Notes under the pieces: model-generated
The model's input: the letters and a program-made list of their open reading frames with translations, nothing else
The model's database searches: none
What the model was told of the DNA's origin: nothing
Origin: Paenibacillus marchantiophytorum
Lineage (GTDB): Bacteria; Bacillota; Bacilli; Paenibacillales; NBRC-103111
Assembly (NCBI RefSeq): GCF_014640555.1
Contig: NZ_BMHE01000016.1
Span: 1 to 32,025, forward strand
Reading direction: 5' to 3'
DNA: 32,025 bases
Program-made: the position numbers and the translations under genes
Part shown: in pieces, positions 16,046-24,911 of the stretch
How positions within the stretch are numbered: position 1 is the first letter of the stretch
Layout of the letters: each line of letters opens with the position of its first letter

Positions 16046-16060
16046 CAGCGCTGCATAAGC

Positions 16061-16109
16061 CCAAGAGGCTGCTCATGAGGTTGTCGGCTTTATGAGACAG
16101 CCTCTTTGG
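16061..16109 (+). terminator. Terminator-like hairpin between the cyclase gene and the ribose/nucleoside operon
   Basis: CCAAGAGGCTG pairs with CAGCCTCTTTGG, with one bulged T and further CTCAT/ATGAG pairing. The T run is short and inside the stem, so efficiency is uncertain. Confidence 0.6.
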
Positions 16110-16132
16110 CGTTTAGTTAGGCAACTTTTTGC

Positions 16133-16162
16133 TTGACACTTTTTGAAAAAGGGGGATATAAT
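16133..16162 (+). promoter_or_regulatory. Promoter of the ribose/nucleoside operon
   Basis: Perfect TTGACA (16133-16138) and perfect TATAAT (16157-16162) boxes are separated by 18 bases. Transcription should start near 16169, just before the first operator. Confidence 0.85.
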
Positions 16163-16173
16163 AAAAAAGTAAG

Positions 16174-16193
16174 ATGTGTAACCGGTTACACAT
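16174..16193. promoter_or_regulatory. LacI-family operator / CcpA cre-like site O1
   Basis: ATGTGTAACCGGTTACACAT is a perfect 20-base palindrome. Its core TGTAACCGGTTACA also fits the catabolite-repression cre consensus TGWAANCGNTNWCA at every position. It lies at about +5 to +24, so a bound repressor would block initiation or elongation. The adjacent LacI-type regulator, CcpA, or both could bind. Confidence 0.8.
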
Positions 16194-16273
16194 TGGTTGT
16201 TACATCAAGCAGTAAAGCGGTAATTGTTCTTTTAATAATTGGTAATAATAGAGATAAAGGAAAATTTCGGGTA

Positions 16274-16291
16274 TGTGTAACCGTTTACCTA
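16274..16291. promoter_or_regulatory. Second LacI/cre-like operator O2
   Basis: TGTGTAACCGTTTACCTA repeats O1 imperfectly, with its centre 99 bases downstream of the O1 centre. Its core differs from the cre consensus only at the last position. It lies in the leader between the promoter and the regulator gene, where it could support looping or a roadblock. Confidence 0.6.
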
Positions 16292-16351
16292 ATAGATAAC
16301 ATCGTTGGGTGTAGGCGGGTTGCTCGCATCAGTAGGAGTGGGTTGTAACGA

Positions 16352-17359
16352 ATGGCAACAATTAGAGATGTCGCGAAATTAGCTGGTGTATCGGTTGCGA
16401 CGATTTCCCGTTATTTGAACAAGAATGGGTACGTCAATGAAGATACCAAGCTCAGAGTGCAGCAAGCGATCAAGACGCTTCAGTATGAGCCCAACGCGAT
16501 AGCGAGAGGGCTTGCGGGAAGGAAGACAGGGACGATCGCCCTTATTTTCCCCGATATTACGAATCCGTTCTTTGCTGAACTGGCCCGAGCTGTTGAAGAT
16601 GTGGCACGGATGTACGGGTACACGGTTATTTTGTGCAACTCAGACAATCAAGCAGACAAAGAACAGACGTATATCAAAGTATTGAAGCAGCGATATGTGG
16701 ATGGCATTCTGTTCGCCTCTTACAACCTTCGTTCCGACGATGTAGAAGCACTGAAGAATGAGAAGATACCGATGGTTATCCTAGATAGAGCGCCCCGTGA
16801 TGCTTCTTGCACGGTGGTCAGCTCGAAGCACTTGGAAGGTGCCCAGATGGCTGTTCAGCATCTGATGGATGTGGGATGCAAGAAGATCGCTCACATTTAT
16901 GGCCCGCAGGAGACAGTAACCGGCAGAGAGCGGTTCATTGGGTACGAACAATCGGTGAAGCATTTGCCATGGTATTCACCCAGTCTCGTCGAGCCAGGCC
17001 ACTTCCGCGTTGATGGCGGGATGACTGCCGTAGAGAATTTGATGCAGCGTCATCCGGATATTGACGGTATTTTTGCAGGCAACGATATGATGGCGCTGGG
17101 AGCTCTCAAGAAGCTCCAGAGAATGGGGCTTAAAGTACCTGATCAAGTAGCGCTTGTCGGTTTTGACGGTATCGATTTAACGCTCATCGTCGAACCGGAG
17201 ATTACGACAGTGGCTCAACCGATTTATGATATGGGCATGCTGTCTACGAGGCTGCTGATTAAGAAGATTGAAGGCGACATTCAAGAAGAGCAAACACATC
17301 TTTTTGATGTGAATCTCATTACTAGAGGATCGACAGAAAGGAAACGAACTGATGAATAA
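16352..17359 (+). CDS. rbsR: LacI-family transcriptional regulator of the ribose/nucleoside operon (RbsR-like)
   Basis: The protein has 335 residues. It starts with the LacI DNA-binding helices (TIRDVAKLAGVSVATISRYLN) and the hinge segment. A periplasmic-binding-protein-like sensor domain follows from about residue 60 (TIALIFPDITNPFFAELA) to the end. It should repress the operon it heads and release DNA when a sugar or nucleoside breakdown product binds; ribose is the likeliest signal because ribokinase is the next gene. AGGAG is 13 bases before the ATG. The two palindromes upstream are its probable autoregulatory sites. Its end overlaps the ribokinase start by eight bases, so the two are co-translated. 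The name is assigned from context and family, not from a proven ligand. Confidence 0.88.
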   Translation: MATIRDVAKLAGVSVATISRYLNKNGYVNEDTKLRVQQAIKTLQYEPNAIARGLAGRKTGTIALIFPDITNPFFAELARAVEDVARMYGYTVILCNSDNQADKEQTYIKVLKQRYVDGILFASYNLRSDDVEALKNEKIPMVILDRAPRDASCTVVSSKHLEGAQMAVQHLMDVGCKKIAHIYGPQETVTGRERFIGYEQSVKHLPWYSPSLVEPGHFRVDGGMTAVENLMQRHPDIDGIFAGNDMMALGALKKLQRMGLKVPDQVALVGFDGIDLTLIVEPEITTVAQPIYDMGMLSTRLLIKKIEGDIQEEQTHLFDVNLITRGSTERKRTDE

Positions 17360-18272
17360 ACCCCGTATTGTGGTCATCGGGAGCTTGAATATGGACATTG
17401 TAGTGGAAACGTCCCGATTTCCACGTGTTGGGGAGACACTGACAGGCGAGCATGTCCATTTCATTCCAGGCGGTAAAGGCGCGAACCAAGCGGTAGCAGC
17501 CGCTAGACTGGGAGGCCAGACGACGATGATCGGCTCGATCGGAGACGATATGTTCGGGCAATCTCTCCTCCAATATCTGAACGAAGATGCCATTGTGACA
17601 GATTACATCAAGCAAGTTCCAGATAAGCCAACAGGAATTGCTTCCATTATGCTGGCCGAATCGGACAATCGAATCGTGGTCGTTCCAGGTGCGAATGCCT
17701 GTTGTTTGCCAGAACACATTCAAGCATTGGAGTCGGTCATTGCTGAACATGATATCGTGCTTGTGCAGCTGGAAATCCCGCTAGAAACAGCATCGGCTGC
17801 CTGTATACTAGCCAAAAAGTTAGGCAAGATCGTGATTCTAAACCCAGCTCCTGCACAAAAATTGCCAGCGAACATGCTGCAAAGTGTGGACTATATCACA
17901 CCGAATAGACTGGAGCTTGCGACTTTGACGGGTATCGAAACCGCTGGCGACGAACAGTTGCAGTCGGCCATGGAAGCGTTGCTGGATATGGGACCGAGCT
18001 GTGTCGTAACGACACTTGGCGAGGAAGGCTCTGCCTTTCTGCGCAAGGGTGAAACAATCGTGAAAATTCCGGCCTACCGAGTTCCTGTGGTAGATACGAC
18101 TGGAGCAGGCGACGCTTATAATGGCGGACTAGCCTATGCGCTGGCTGCCGGCAGCAGTTTAAGTGAAGCTGTGCAATTCGCAAGCAAAGTATCCGCAATG
18201 TCAGTAACCAAGCTGGGTGCCCAAGCTGGCATGCCAACCCAAGACGATTTAACAAGACTTCCCATCCAATAA
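17352..18272 (+). CDS. rbsK: Ribokinase
   Basis: The product of 306 residues has the ribokinase (PfkB) signatures: GSLNMDIV at the start, PGGKGANQAVAAARLG for sugar binding, and DTTGAGDAYNGGLAYAL near the C-terminus with the catalytic Asp. It phosphorylates D-ribose to ribose 5-phosphate with ATP in the cytoplasm. In this operon its ribose would come from the three nucleoside hydrolases rather than from a ribose transporter, since neither rbsABC nor rbsD is present. AAAGGA upstream of the ATG lies inside the end of the regulator gene. The nucleoside-binding lipoprotein gene follows after 23 bases. Confidence 0.94.
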   Translation: MNKPRIVVIGSLNMDIVVETSRFPRVGETLTGEHVHFIPGGKGANQAVAAARLGGQTTMIGSIGDDMFGQSLLQYLNEDAIVTDYIKQVPDKPTGIASIMLAESDNRIVVVPGANACCLPEHIQALESVIAEHDIVLVQLEIPLETASAACILAKKLGKIVILNPAPAQKLPANMLQSVDYITPNRLELATLTGIETAGDEQLQSAMEALLDMGPSCVVTTLGEEGSAFLRKGETIVKIPAYRVPVVDTTGAGDAYNGGLAYALAAGSSLSEAVQFASKVSAMSVTKLGAQAGMPTQDDLTRLPIQ

Positions 18273-18295
18273 GACCATCCTAAGGGGGATATACG

Positions 18296-19360
18296 ATGAA
18301 AAAAAGATTAGGAATTACTGCTCTATTGCTGCTTTCGGTTTTGGTTATCTTAGCTGCTTGCGGGAAATCCACGACAACGCCTACCAATACAGCCGAGGCA
18401 GGCAAAACGGCAACAGCCAAGAAAATCAATGCAGCGTACTTCGTGAACGGTACGCTTGGTGATAAAGGGTTCTTCGACTCCGCGCAAAGAGGTGTGAAGC
18501 AAGCGATTGAAACTCTCGGCATGGAAGTGAAGACGGTAGAAGGCGGCACGAATCAGGCAGACTGGCCTGCAGGTCTGGAATCACTCGCTTCCAGCAAAAA
18601 ATATGATGTCATCGTCCTAGGGACAAGCCAAATGACAGACATCCTCAAAGACGTAGCGAAACGTTATGACAAACAGAAATTTATTTTCTTCGATGAAGCG
18701 ATTACGGGAATTCCGAATGTATATTCCATGACCTATTCACAAAATGAAGGTTCCTTCATGGCGGGCGCATTCGCCGCATTAGTCACGACGAGCACAGAAT
18801 TGAAAGGCGCTAATCCTGAGAAAGTCATCGGCTTTATCGGAGGCATGGACATCCCTATTATTAACGACTTCAAAGCAGGCTATGAGCAAGGCGCGAAATA
18901 CGTGGACCCTGCAATTACGGTAGTTTCTTCTTATGTTGGCGACTTTGCAAACGCTCCCAAAGGGAAAGAACTGGCGCTAGCGCAATATAATTCACAAAAA
19001 GTAGATATCGCTTTTAACGTCGCAGGCGGAGCTGGGCTTGGTCTTCTGGAAGCCGGCAACTCGTTGGGCAAATATTCAATCGGGGTAGATTCCAATCAGA
19101 ATGGACTATATCCAGGCAGCGTTCTAACATCCATGGTGAAATCCATCGATAACTCCGTTCTGCGGGCATTGACTTTATACAGCCAAGACAGATTAGGTTT
19201 CGGTAAAAATGAAGTGTTAGGCATTAAAGAAGGCGGAGTAGGCTTGGCGAAAGATGATTTGTACAACAAAAATGTTCCAAAAGCAATCCAAGATAAAATC
19301 ATGGACATCGAACAGAAGTTAAACAAAGGCGAGATCAAAGTACAAACGACTTTGAAATAA
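18296..19360 (+). CDS. nupN: BMP-family nucleoside-binding lipoprotein of an ABC importer (NupN-like)
   Basis: The protein has 354 residues with a lipoprotein signal: MKKR, a hydrophobic stretch, then the lipobox LAAC with Cys22 as the lipid site. The mature part is of the BMP/PnrA type (AAYFVNGTLGDKGFFDSAQRG, YDVIVLGTSQM, VIGFIGGMDIPIINDFKAGY, IGVDSNQNGLYPGSVLTSMVK), a family that binds purine and other nucleosides. It should sit on the outer face of the membrane and pass nucleosides to the permeases encoded next. AAGGGGG precedes the ATG. The neighbours make it the counterpart of NupN in the NupNOPQ guanosine importer of Bacillus subtilis; the exact substrate is not shown. Confidence 0.92.
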   Translation: MKKRLGITALLLLSVLVILAACGKSTTTPTNTAEAGKTATAKKINAAYFVNGTLGDKGFFDSAQRGVKQAIETLGMEVKTVEGGTNQADWPAGLESLASSKKYDVIVLGTSQMTDILKDVAKRYDKQKFIFFDEAITGIPNVYSMTYSQNEGSFMAGAFAALVTTSTELKGANPEKVIGFIGGMDIPIINDFKAGYEQGAKYVDPAITVVSSYVGDFANAPKGKELALAQYNSQKVDIAFNVAGGAGLGLLEAGNSLGKYSIGVDSNQNGLYPGSVLTSMVKSIDNSVLRALTLYSQDRLGFGKNEVLGIKEGGVGLAKDDLYNKNVPKAIQDKIMDIEQKLNKGEIKVQTTLK

Positions 19361-19385
19361 GCCGGTGACGAGGGGGAACGCAGCC

Positions 19386-20933
19386 ATGACGATTTTGCTG
19401 GAGATGAAAGACATCCATAAAACGTACCCCAACGGTACGAAGGCGAATCGTGGTGTGGATTTAACCGTACATGAAGGTGAGATCCATGCCCTGGTCGGCG
19501 AGAATGGAGCGGGCAAGTCGACGCTTATGAAAATATTGTTCGGTCTGGAAGCGCCTACAAGCGGCTCGATTCTCTACAAGGGACAGCCGCTGCGCTTCCA
19601 AGGACCGAAAGATGCGATTAAGCAAGGCATGGGGATGGTGCATCAGCACTTCATGCTCGTCCCTTCGCTCACCGTATCGGAAAACATCGTGCTTGGCGAG
19701 GAGCCCGTCAAAGGGCTTTTCTCCCTCGTACGAGATCGCGCTAAGGAATTATCGGAGATCGAGAAGTTGATTGAAACTTTCAAACTGAAGGTGGACCCGC
19801 GCGCTACGGTTGAAACGATATCTGTAGGCCAGAAACAACGTGTAGAAATTATCAAAGTACTGTACCGCGGCGCGCGCCTTATTATTCTGGACGAACCTAC
19901 TGCAGTGTTAACGCCGCAGGAAACGGATGAACTGTTCGAATCGATCCAGACGCTGGTGCGACAAGGCTATACGATCATCTTCATTACACATAAACTGCGT
20001 GAAGTTATGGAAATATCCAACCGTGTTACGGTGCTGAAAGCAGGTAAAACGATCACGACCCTGCTCACGAAGGATACCAATCCAGAAGAGATTTCGAGAC
20101 TTATGGTTGGCCGTGAAGTTCTATTCCGTGTGGAGAAGCAGCCGGCTGAGCCCAAAGACACGGTGTTGTCCATTAAGGATCTGTACGCTTCGGATGATAA
20201 AGGAGCGCCGGCGCTTCGTGGGATATCGCTTGATATCCGGGCTGGAGAAGTTTTGGGAATCGCTGGTGTAGAAGGCAATGGGCAAACTGAACTGATCGAA
20301 ACCATAACGGGTTTGCGTAAAGCAGCGTCAGGTCAAATTCACTATTTTGGCGAGGATTTGCTCGGGAAGAGCGTGGCCCAAATCCGTGCTATGAAGATCG
20401 GACACGTCCCGGAAGACAGGCAAACGACGGGGGCCAGTTTAACATCCACGATTGCCGAAAACTTAATTCTTGACCATTACCGGAATCCTGAATTTCGTCG
20501 GGGACCTTTTCTAAATAAGAAGAAAATCAAGCAATTTGCCAAAGTTATGATGGACATCTATGACGTCCGCGCTCAAAACGAGGATGTATTGGCGGGCGCA
20601 CTATCTGGAGGAAATTTACAGAAAGTGGTTATTGCCCGGGAAATATCCAAAAACCCTAAGCTGCTGATCGCTTCGCAGCCGACAAGGGGCGTCGATATTG
20701 GAGCCATCGAATTTATCCATCGCGAGATTATCAAGAGGCGGGATGGAGGGGCGGCTGTGCTGCTCGTTTCCGCTGAATTATCGGAAGTCATGGGTTTAAG
20801 CGATCGCATTGCCGTTGTATACAATGGCAGCATCGTAGCGGTACTTGACAACCATGAGGGGCTGACGGAGGAAGAAATCGGCTATTACATGCTGGGGATT
20901 AAGCATCAGGAAAGGAAAGAGGCGCTCCAATGA
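19386..20933 (+). CDS. nupO: Nucleoside ABC importer ATP-binding protein (NupO-like, two ABC domains)
   Basis: The product has 515 residues and two fused ABC domains, as in RbsA-type sugar and nucleoside importers. The first has Walker A GENGAGKST, signature ISVGQKQRVEI and Walker B LIILDEPTAVL. The second is degenerate at Walker A (GVEGNGQTE) and Walker B (LLIASQPTRGVD) with signature LSGGNLQKVVIA, as is usual for the second half of this family. It powers uptake through the two permeases encoded next. The start at 19386 follows GAGGGGGAA; a GTG at 19365 lies upstream of that site and is less likely. It overlaps the next gene by four bases (ATGA), a sign of coupled translation. Confidence 0.93.
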   Translation: MTILLEMKDIHKTYPNGTKANRGVDLTVHEGEIHALVGENGAGKSTLMKILFGLEAPTSGSILYKGQPLRFQGPKDAIKQGMGMVHQHFMLVPSLTVSENIVLGEEPVKGLFSLVRDRAKELSEIEKLIETFKLKVDPRATVETISVGQKQRVEIIKVLYRGARLIILDEPTAVLTPQETDELFESIQTLVRQGYTIIFITHKLREVMEISNRVTVLKAGKTITTLLTKDTNPEEISRLMVGREVLFRVEKQPAEPKDTVLSIKDLYASDDKGAPALRGISLDIRAGEVLGIAGVEGNGQTELIETITGLRKAASGQIHYFGEDLLGKSVAQIRAMKIGHVPEDRQTTGASLTSTIAENLILDHYRNPEFRRGPFLNKKKIKQFAKVMMDIYDVRAQNEDVLAGALSGGNLQKVVIAREISKNPKLLIASQPTRGVDIGAIEFIHREIIKRRDGGAAVLLVSAELSEVMGLSDRIAVVYNGSIVAVLDNHEGLTEEEIGYYMLGIKHQERKEALQ

Positions 20934-21988
20934 ATACAAAACAAGCGATCTATCTCGAAATCACAGGTATCATTGTCGCAGCCGTTCTGGCGATCCTTTG
21001 CGGGTTTATCGTTATTATGTTCTCCAGTGAACAGCCGATGGAAGCCATTAGTTCTTTTCTGGGCGGCCCCCTGTCCGGGGCGTTTAATATCGGTACCATT
21101 TTGAACAAAGCAGTTCCGCTTATTTTCACTGGGTTGGCACTGTCTGTCGTCTTTCAATGCGGCGTCTTCAGCATGGGAGCCGAAGGTCAGCTGTACGTAG
21201 GGGCATTCGTAGGGTCACTAGTCGCTGTGTATGTACATGGATTACCGGCATGGATTCTGCTTCCCTTGGTTCTTCTATGTGCGATGGCTGGCGGAGCGCT
21301 GTATGGCGCTATTCCGGGCTGGCTCAAGACCAAATGGGAAGCCAACGAAATTGTGACTACGCTGATGCTGAATTTTGTGGCTATTCTGACCACGTCTTAT
21401 TTGGTTAACAATGTGTTTAAAGACTCTGCCAGCGGCGGCTATGCCCGTATGCATTATGTGGCGGATGGCACCAAGCTGGGCAAAATTTTCGCTGGTTTTC
21501 CGGCACACTATGGAGTGCTTATCGCTCTGTTGGCTGCTGTTGTTGTATATCTTTTTATGTATAAAACAAGATCAGGTTACGAGATGCGATTAGTGGGCAA
21601 AAACAGCCGGTTTGCCAATTATGGCGGCATTTCCACGAAACGTGTTGTGATCACAAGTGTTATGATTAGCGGTGCGCTTGCTGGACTTGCTGGCATCGTG
21701 GAAATTCTAGGCGTGCATGGCACCTATAAAGATAATTTTTCATCAGGTTTAGGATTTGATGGCATTATCATTGCGCTTCTCGCGAGAAATCATCCGATTG
21801 GCGTTGTGGCTGTCAGCCTGTTTTACGCTTACCTCCAAGTGGGCGCAACCCAAATGCAGGTTGGAAGCGATGTGCCGCGTGAACTGGCCATTATTATTCA
21901 AGTCATGTTGGTCTTATTCGTATCCTCACAAGCGATATTTACTTATTTGAAGCAAAAATCTGCGCTACGTCAAAAGGCGGTGAACTAA
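20930..21988 (+). CDS. nupP: Nucleoside ABC importer permease (NupP-like)
   Basis: The protein has 352 residues and about eight to ten membrane helices. It carries the family segments FNIGTILNKAVPLIFTGLALSV, CGVFSMGAEGQLYVGA, EANEIVTTLMLNFVA and SGLGFDGIIIALLARNHPIG of the BPD_transp_2 / RbsC-like permeases that serve BMP-type binding proteins. With the next gene it should form the channel for nucleosides. It overlaps the ATPase gene by four bases, and its stop is one base from the next start. Confidence 0.92.
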   Translation: MNTKQAIYLEITGIIVAAVLAILCGFIVIMFSSEQPMEAISSFLGGPLSGAFNIGTILNKAVPLIFTGLALSVVFQCGVFSMGAEGQLYVGAFVGSLVAVYVHGLPAWILLPLVLLCAMAGGALYGAIPGWLKTKWEANEIVTTLMLNFVAILTTSYLVNNVFKDSASGGYARMHYVADGTKLGKIFAGFPAHYGVLIALLAAVVVYLFMYKTRSGYEMRLVGKNSRFANYGGISTKRVVITSVMISGALAGLAGIVEILGVHGTYKDNFSSGLGFDGIIIALLARNHPIGVVAVSLFYAYLQVGATQMQVGSDVPRELAIIIQVMLVLFVSSQAIFTYLKQKSALRQKAVN

Positions 21989-21989
21989 G

Positions 21990-22958
21990 ATGCTATCAGC
22001 TCTCTGGGCACAAATCATCGACTTGTCTCTCTTCATTGTCTTGCTCAGGTTCACAACGCCGATTCTCCTCTCGGCTCTCGGCGGTCTGATCGCTGATGTT
22101 GCAGGCGTCATCAATATCGGTTTGGAAGGCCTGATGTTAATCTCGGCATTTAGCGCCATTGCGGTGGGCTCTGTTACGGACAGTTGGGTTCTTGGTATGG
22201 TGGCAGGCGTTGCGTCTTCCATGCTCGTTTGTTACGGAATGGGTTTCTTCTCCCTCAAACTGAAAGTAGATATGATCATTACCGGCTTTGCCGTGAATAT
22301 TTTTGGTTCAGGCGTAACGATTTTCCTTATGAACAAAATTTTTGGGGTGACGGGCAACTACACCCCATCAGCACTTCACAACATTCCAGTCGTGCACATA
22401 CCGGTTATCGAATCGATTCCTGTTCTAGGTAAACTGCTTAGCGGTCATAGTCTGATGACGTGGATTGCCTTCCTTTCCGTGCTGGTATGCGTATTTATTC
22501 TCTACAAAACGCCGTACGGCGTTCATCTCCGTTCTGTTGGGGAAGCGCCGCAAGCGGCCAAATCGCTCGGTATTTCTGTTCATCGCATTCAATTCTCGGC
22601 GCTCGCATGGAGCGGGCTGTTCACAGGATTGGCTGGCGCGTATTTATCAATGGGCATGACGAGCATGTTCGTGAAAGACATGACGGCGGGAACCGGATTC
22701 CTGGCGTTGGCGGTCGTCTTGCTAGGGAACCGCAATCCCATCGGGATTCTGTTCGGCTCGCTGATCTTCGGATTGGCAAGCGCCATTGCTACTGTCGTCC
22801 AAACTATTCCAGGAAGCAAAGTTCCGAGTCAGTTCATCCAAATGATTCCTTACCTTGTGACCATTGTTGCCCTGATTTTTTTCGCTATTCGCAAAAAACG
22901 GAAGCTGAACGACGCGCTTAGAGCGCAGACCGAAGGATCCAAGATAGCTGCGGCTTAA
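21990..22958 (+). CDS. nupQ: Nucleoside ABC importer second permease (NupQ-like)
   Basis: The product has 322 residues and about eight to ten membrane helices. It shares the permease family hallmarks LLSALGGLIADVAGVINIGLEGLML, VDMIITGFAVNIFGSG and AGTGFLALAVVLLGNRNPIG. It is the usual partner of the NupP-type subunit in BMP-dependent importers. AAAGGCGGTGA lies within the end of the previous gene. A gap of 36 bases leads to the first nucleoside hydrolase. Confidence 0.92.
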   Translation: MLSALWAQIIDLSLFIVLLRFTTPILLSALGGLIADVAGVINIGLEGLMLISAFSAIAVGSVTDSWVLGMVAGVASSMLVCYGMGFFSLKLKVDMIITGFAVNIFGSGVTIFLMNKIFGVTGNYTPSALHNIPVVHIPVIESIPVLGKLLSGHSLMTWIAFLSVLVCVFILYKTPYGVHLRSVGEAPQAAKSLGISVHRIQFSALAWSGLFTGLAGAYLSMGMTSMFVKDMTAGTGFLALAVVLLGNRNPIGILFGSLIFGLASAIATVVQTIPGSKVPSQFIQMIPYLVTIVALIFFAIRKKRKLNDALRAQTEGSKIAAA

Positions 22959-22994
22959 GCAGACAACTGACTAAGAGAATGGAAGGCGGAGCGT

Positions 22995-23936
22995 ATGATG
23001 GAAAATGTGAAACGTAAAATCATTATTGATTGCGATCCTGGGCACGATGATGCTATCGCGATTTTGTTGGCAGGGGCTAACCCCTATGTGGAGTTGGTCG
23101 CGATTACGACGGTTGCTGGCAATGCCGAGGTCGAGAAAACGACGGTAAACGCGTTGAAGGTCTGCGAACTGGCTGGCATCACGCACATCCCGGTTGCCAA
23201 AGGGGCCGGACAGCCGCTCTTGCGAGTGCGCCAGACGGCAGCGGACATTCATGGCGATTCTGGCATGGATGGCCCTACGCTGCCTCATCCGCAGAAATCG
23301 GAGGAGCAGGAGCACGCTGTTGATCTCTTGATCCGTAAACTGATGGAGTCAGATGGCGACATTACGCTGGTTCCTGTCGCGCCGCTCACGAACATTGCCC
23401 TGGCGATGCGTAAAGAGCCTGCAATTTTAGGCAAAATACAGGAGATTGTCATTATGGGCGGAGGCACGTTCGGGAACACGACACCGGCTGCTGAGTTCAA
23501 TATTTATGTGGATGCGGAAGCGGCCAAGATCGTTTTCGAGAGCGGTGTGCCAATCACGATGATGGGCCTGGATTTGACGCATCAAGCGATCGTCACCGAC
23601 GAGATTCACCAGCGCATTCTCGATGTAGATAACAACGTTTCTCATTTTGTGCATGAACTGCTAGGCTTTTTTGCCCATACGTATAAGGAAGTTTTCGGCT
23701 TTGCGGGGGCTCCGATTCACGATGCCTGCTGTGTTGCTTATTGCATTGATCCGACGGCCTTCGGAACGAAGAAGCTGCGCGTTGACATCGAAACGAAGGG
23801 TGAGCATACCTACGGCATGACGGTCGTTGACTTGCTTGGCGTCACAGGACGGGAACCTAATGTGAATGTCGCTTTTACGCTTGATCAGGATAAATTCTGG
23901 GACATGCTTATTCAAACTTTGAAAAACTACACATAG
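22995..23936 (+). CDS. Nucleoside hydrolase 1 (inosine/uridine-preferring type)
   Basis: The protein has 313 residues and the calcium-binding signature IIDCDPGHDDAIA (Asp12, 14, 18 and 19), the catalytic-region HGDSGMDGPTLP, IVIMGGGTFGNTTPAAEFN, GLDLTHQA and the late His-Asp in PIHDACCVAY. These fit the inosine-uridine nucleoside N-ribohydrolases, which split a nucleoside into base and ribose. The CDPGHDD form and SGMDGPTLP resemble the broad or pyrimidine-preferring enzymes more than the two following genes do. The start could be either of two adjacent ATGs at 22995 and 22998; GGAAGGCGGAG precedes them. It is co-transcribed with a nucleoside importer and ribokinase. Confidence 0.93.
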   Translation: MMENVKRKIIIDCDPGHDDAIAILLAGANPYVELVAITTVAGNAEVEKTTVNALKVCELAGITHIPVAKGAGQPLLRVRQTAADIHGDSGMDGPTLPHPQKSEEQEHAVDLLIRKLMESDGDITLVPVAPLTNIALAMRKEPAILGKIQEIVIMGGGTFGNTTPAAEFNIYVDAEAAKIVFESGVPITMMGLDLTHQAIVTDEIHQRILDVDNNVSHFVHELLGFFAHTYKEVFGFAGAPIHDACCVAYCIDPTAFGTKKLRVDIETKGEHTYGMTVVDLLGVTGREPNVNVAFTLDQDKFWDMLIQTLKNYT

Positions 23937-23947
23937 AGGTGATCACC

Positions 23948-24895
23948 ATGCAAAATGTTCGGATGATTCTTGATGTTGATACAGGTATTGATGATTCAAT
24001 GGCGATTCTGCTGGCTTTGAAAACAAAACATATTAAAGTAGAGGGCATTACGACCGTGTTCGGCAACACGGATGTCGTACAAGCGACTCGCAACACGCTG
24101 CAAGTGATTGAGCTGTCAGGCGTCCCTTATGAAGTACCCGTTGCTATGGGGGCAGCGCGCCCTTTGTACCGCGACTGGAAGGGACCTGTCACGCACATTC
24201 ATGGCGATAACGGGATTGGCAACTGCGAGCTGCCTGAGCCCAAAGGCAAGGCGATTCCAGAGAGCGCATCTGACTTCATCGTTCGTATGGTCAATGAGAA
24301 CCCGCATGAGCTGACGTTCGTGTTCGTGGGCCGCATGACGAACCTAGCGCTCGCACTAGCCAAAGATCCAACCATCGCTTCCAAGGTGAAGCGTCTGGTG
24401 ATCATGGGCGGCGCGGTCAAAGTGCCTGGCAACGTCACACCCGCTGCCGAAGCGAACATCTATGGCGATCCGGAGGCAGCGCACCGCGTGTTCGAATCCG
24501 GCATCCCGATTACCCTTGTCGGCCTCGATGTCACGATGAAAACAATCATCGGCGAAGAACACCGTCTCGACCTGATGGCAGCGCCGATTCCTGGCAATGA
24601 AAGAGCTGCCGCTTATATCGGTGAAGCCTTTCAATTTTATTTCGGCGCGTATGATAAGCAAAACGGTTTCTACGGCGCACCGCTGCATGATCCGCTCGCC
24701 GTAGCCGTTGCTGCTTACCCGGATTTAATTACAACCGAAGACCATTATATAAGGATTGAAACGAAAGGGACGATGTCCTACGGAGCTACCTTGGCGGATT
24801 TACGCAGATCGGTAGAAGTTACGAACACAGCAGTAGGGGTCGACGTCGACAGCCCACGGTTTCTTGACTATTTCATCAACACATTAAAGAGCTAA
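23948..24895 (+). CDS. Nucleoside hydrolase 2
   Basis: The product has 315 residues from this start. The metal site is ILDVDTGIDDSMA (Asp9, 11, 15 and 16). HIHGDNGIGN, VIMGGAVKVPGNVTPAAEANIY, GLDVTMKT and LHDPLAVAVA follow the family pattern. It should hydrolyse the N-glycosidic bond of nucleosides. The DVDTGIDD form and the GNVTPAAEANIYGDPEAA block are shared with hydrolase 3 rather than with hydrolase 1, so genes 2 and 3 are probably a tandem duplication that has since diverged. The ATG at 23948 has AGAGGTGATC in front; an in-frame GTG at 23939 lies inside that site. A gap of 16 bases leads to the next gene. Confidence 0.92.
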   Translation: MQNVRMILDVDTGIDDSMAILLALKTKHIKVEGITTVFGNTDVVQATRNTLQVIELSGVPYEVPVAMGAARPLYRDWKGPVTHIHGDNGIGNCELPEPKGKAIPESASDFIVRMVNENPHELTFVFVGRMTNLALALAKDPTIASKVKRLVIMGGAVKVPGNVTPAAEANIYGDPEAAHRVFESGIPITLVGLDVTMKTIIGEEHRLDLMAAPIPGNERAAAYIGEAFQFYFGAYDKQNGFYGAPLHDPLAVAVAAYPDLITTEDHYIRIETKGTMSYGATLADLRRSVEVTNTAVGVDVDSPRFLDYFINTLKS

Positions 24896-24911
24896 CGAGA
24901 GGAGAACTGAG

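Noticed and set aside
16133..16348. Open frame spanning the promoter and both operators of the nucleoside operon
   Set aside because: It starts inside the -35 box and covers the regulatory sites, so it cannot be translated from this promoter.
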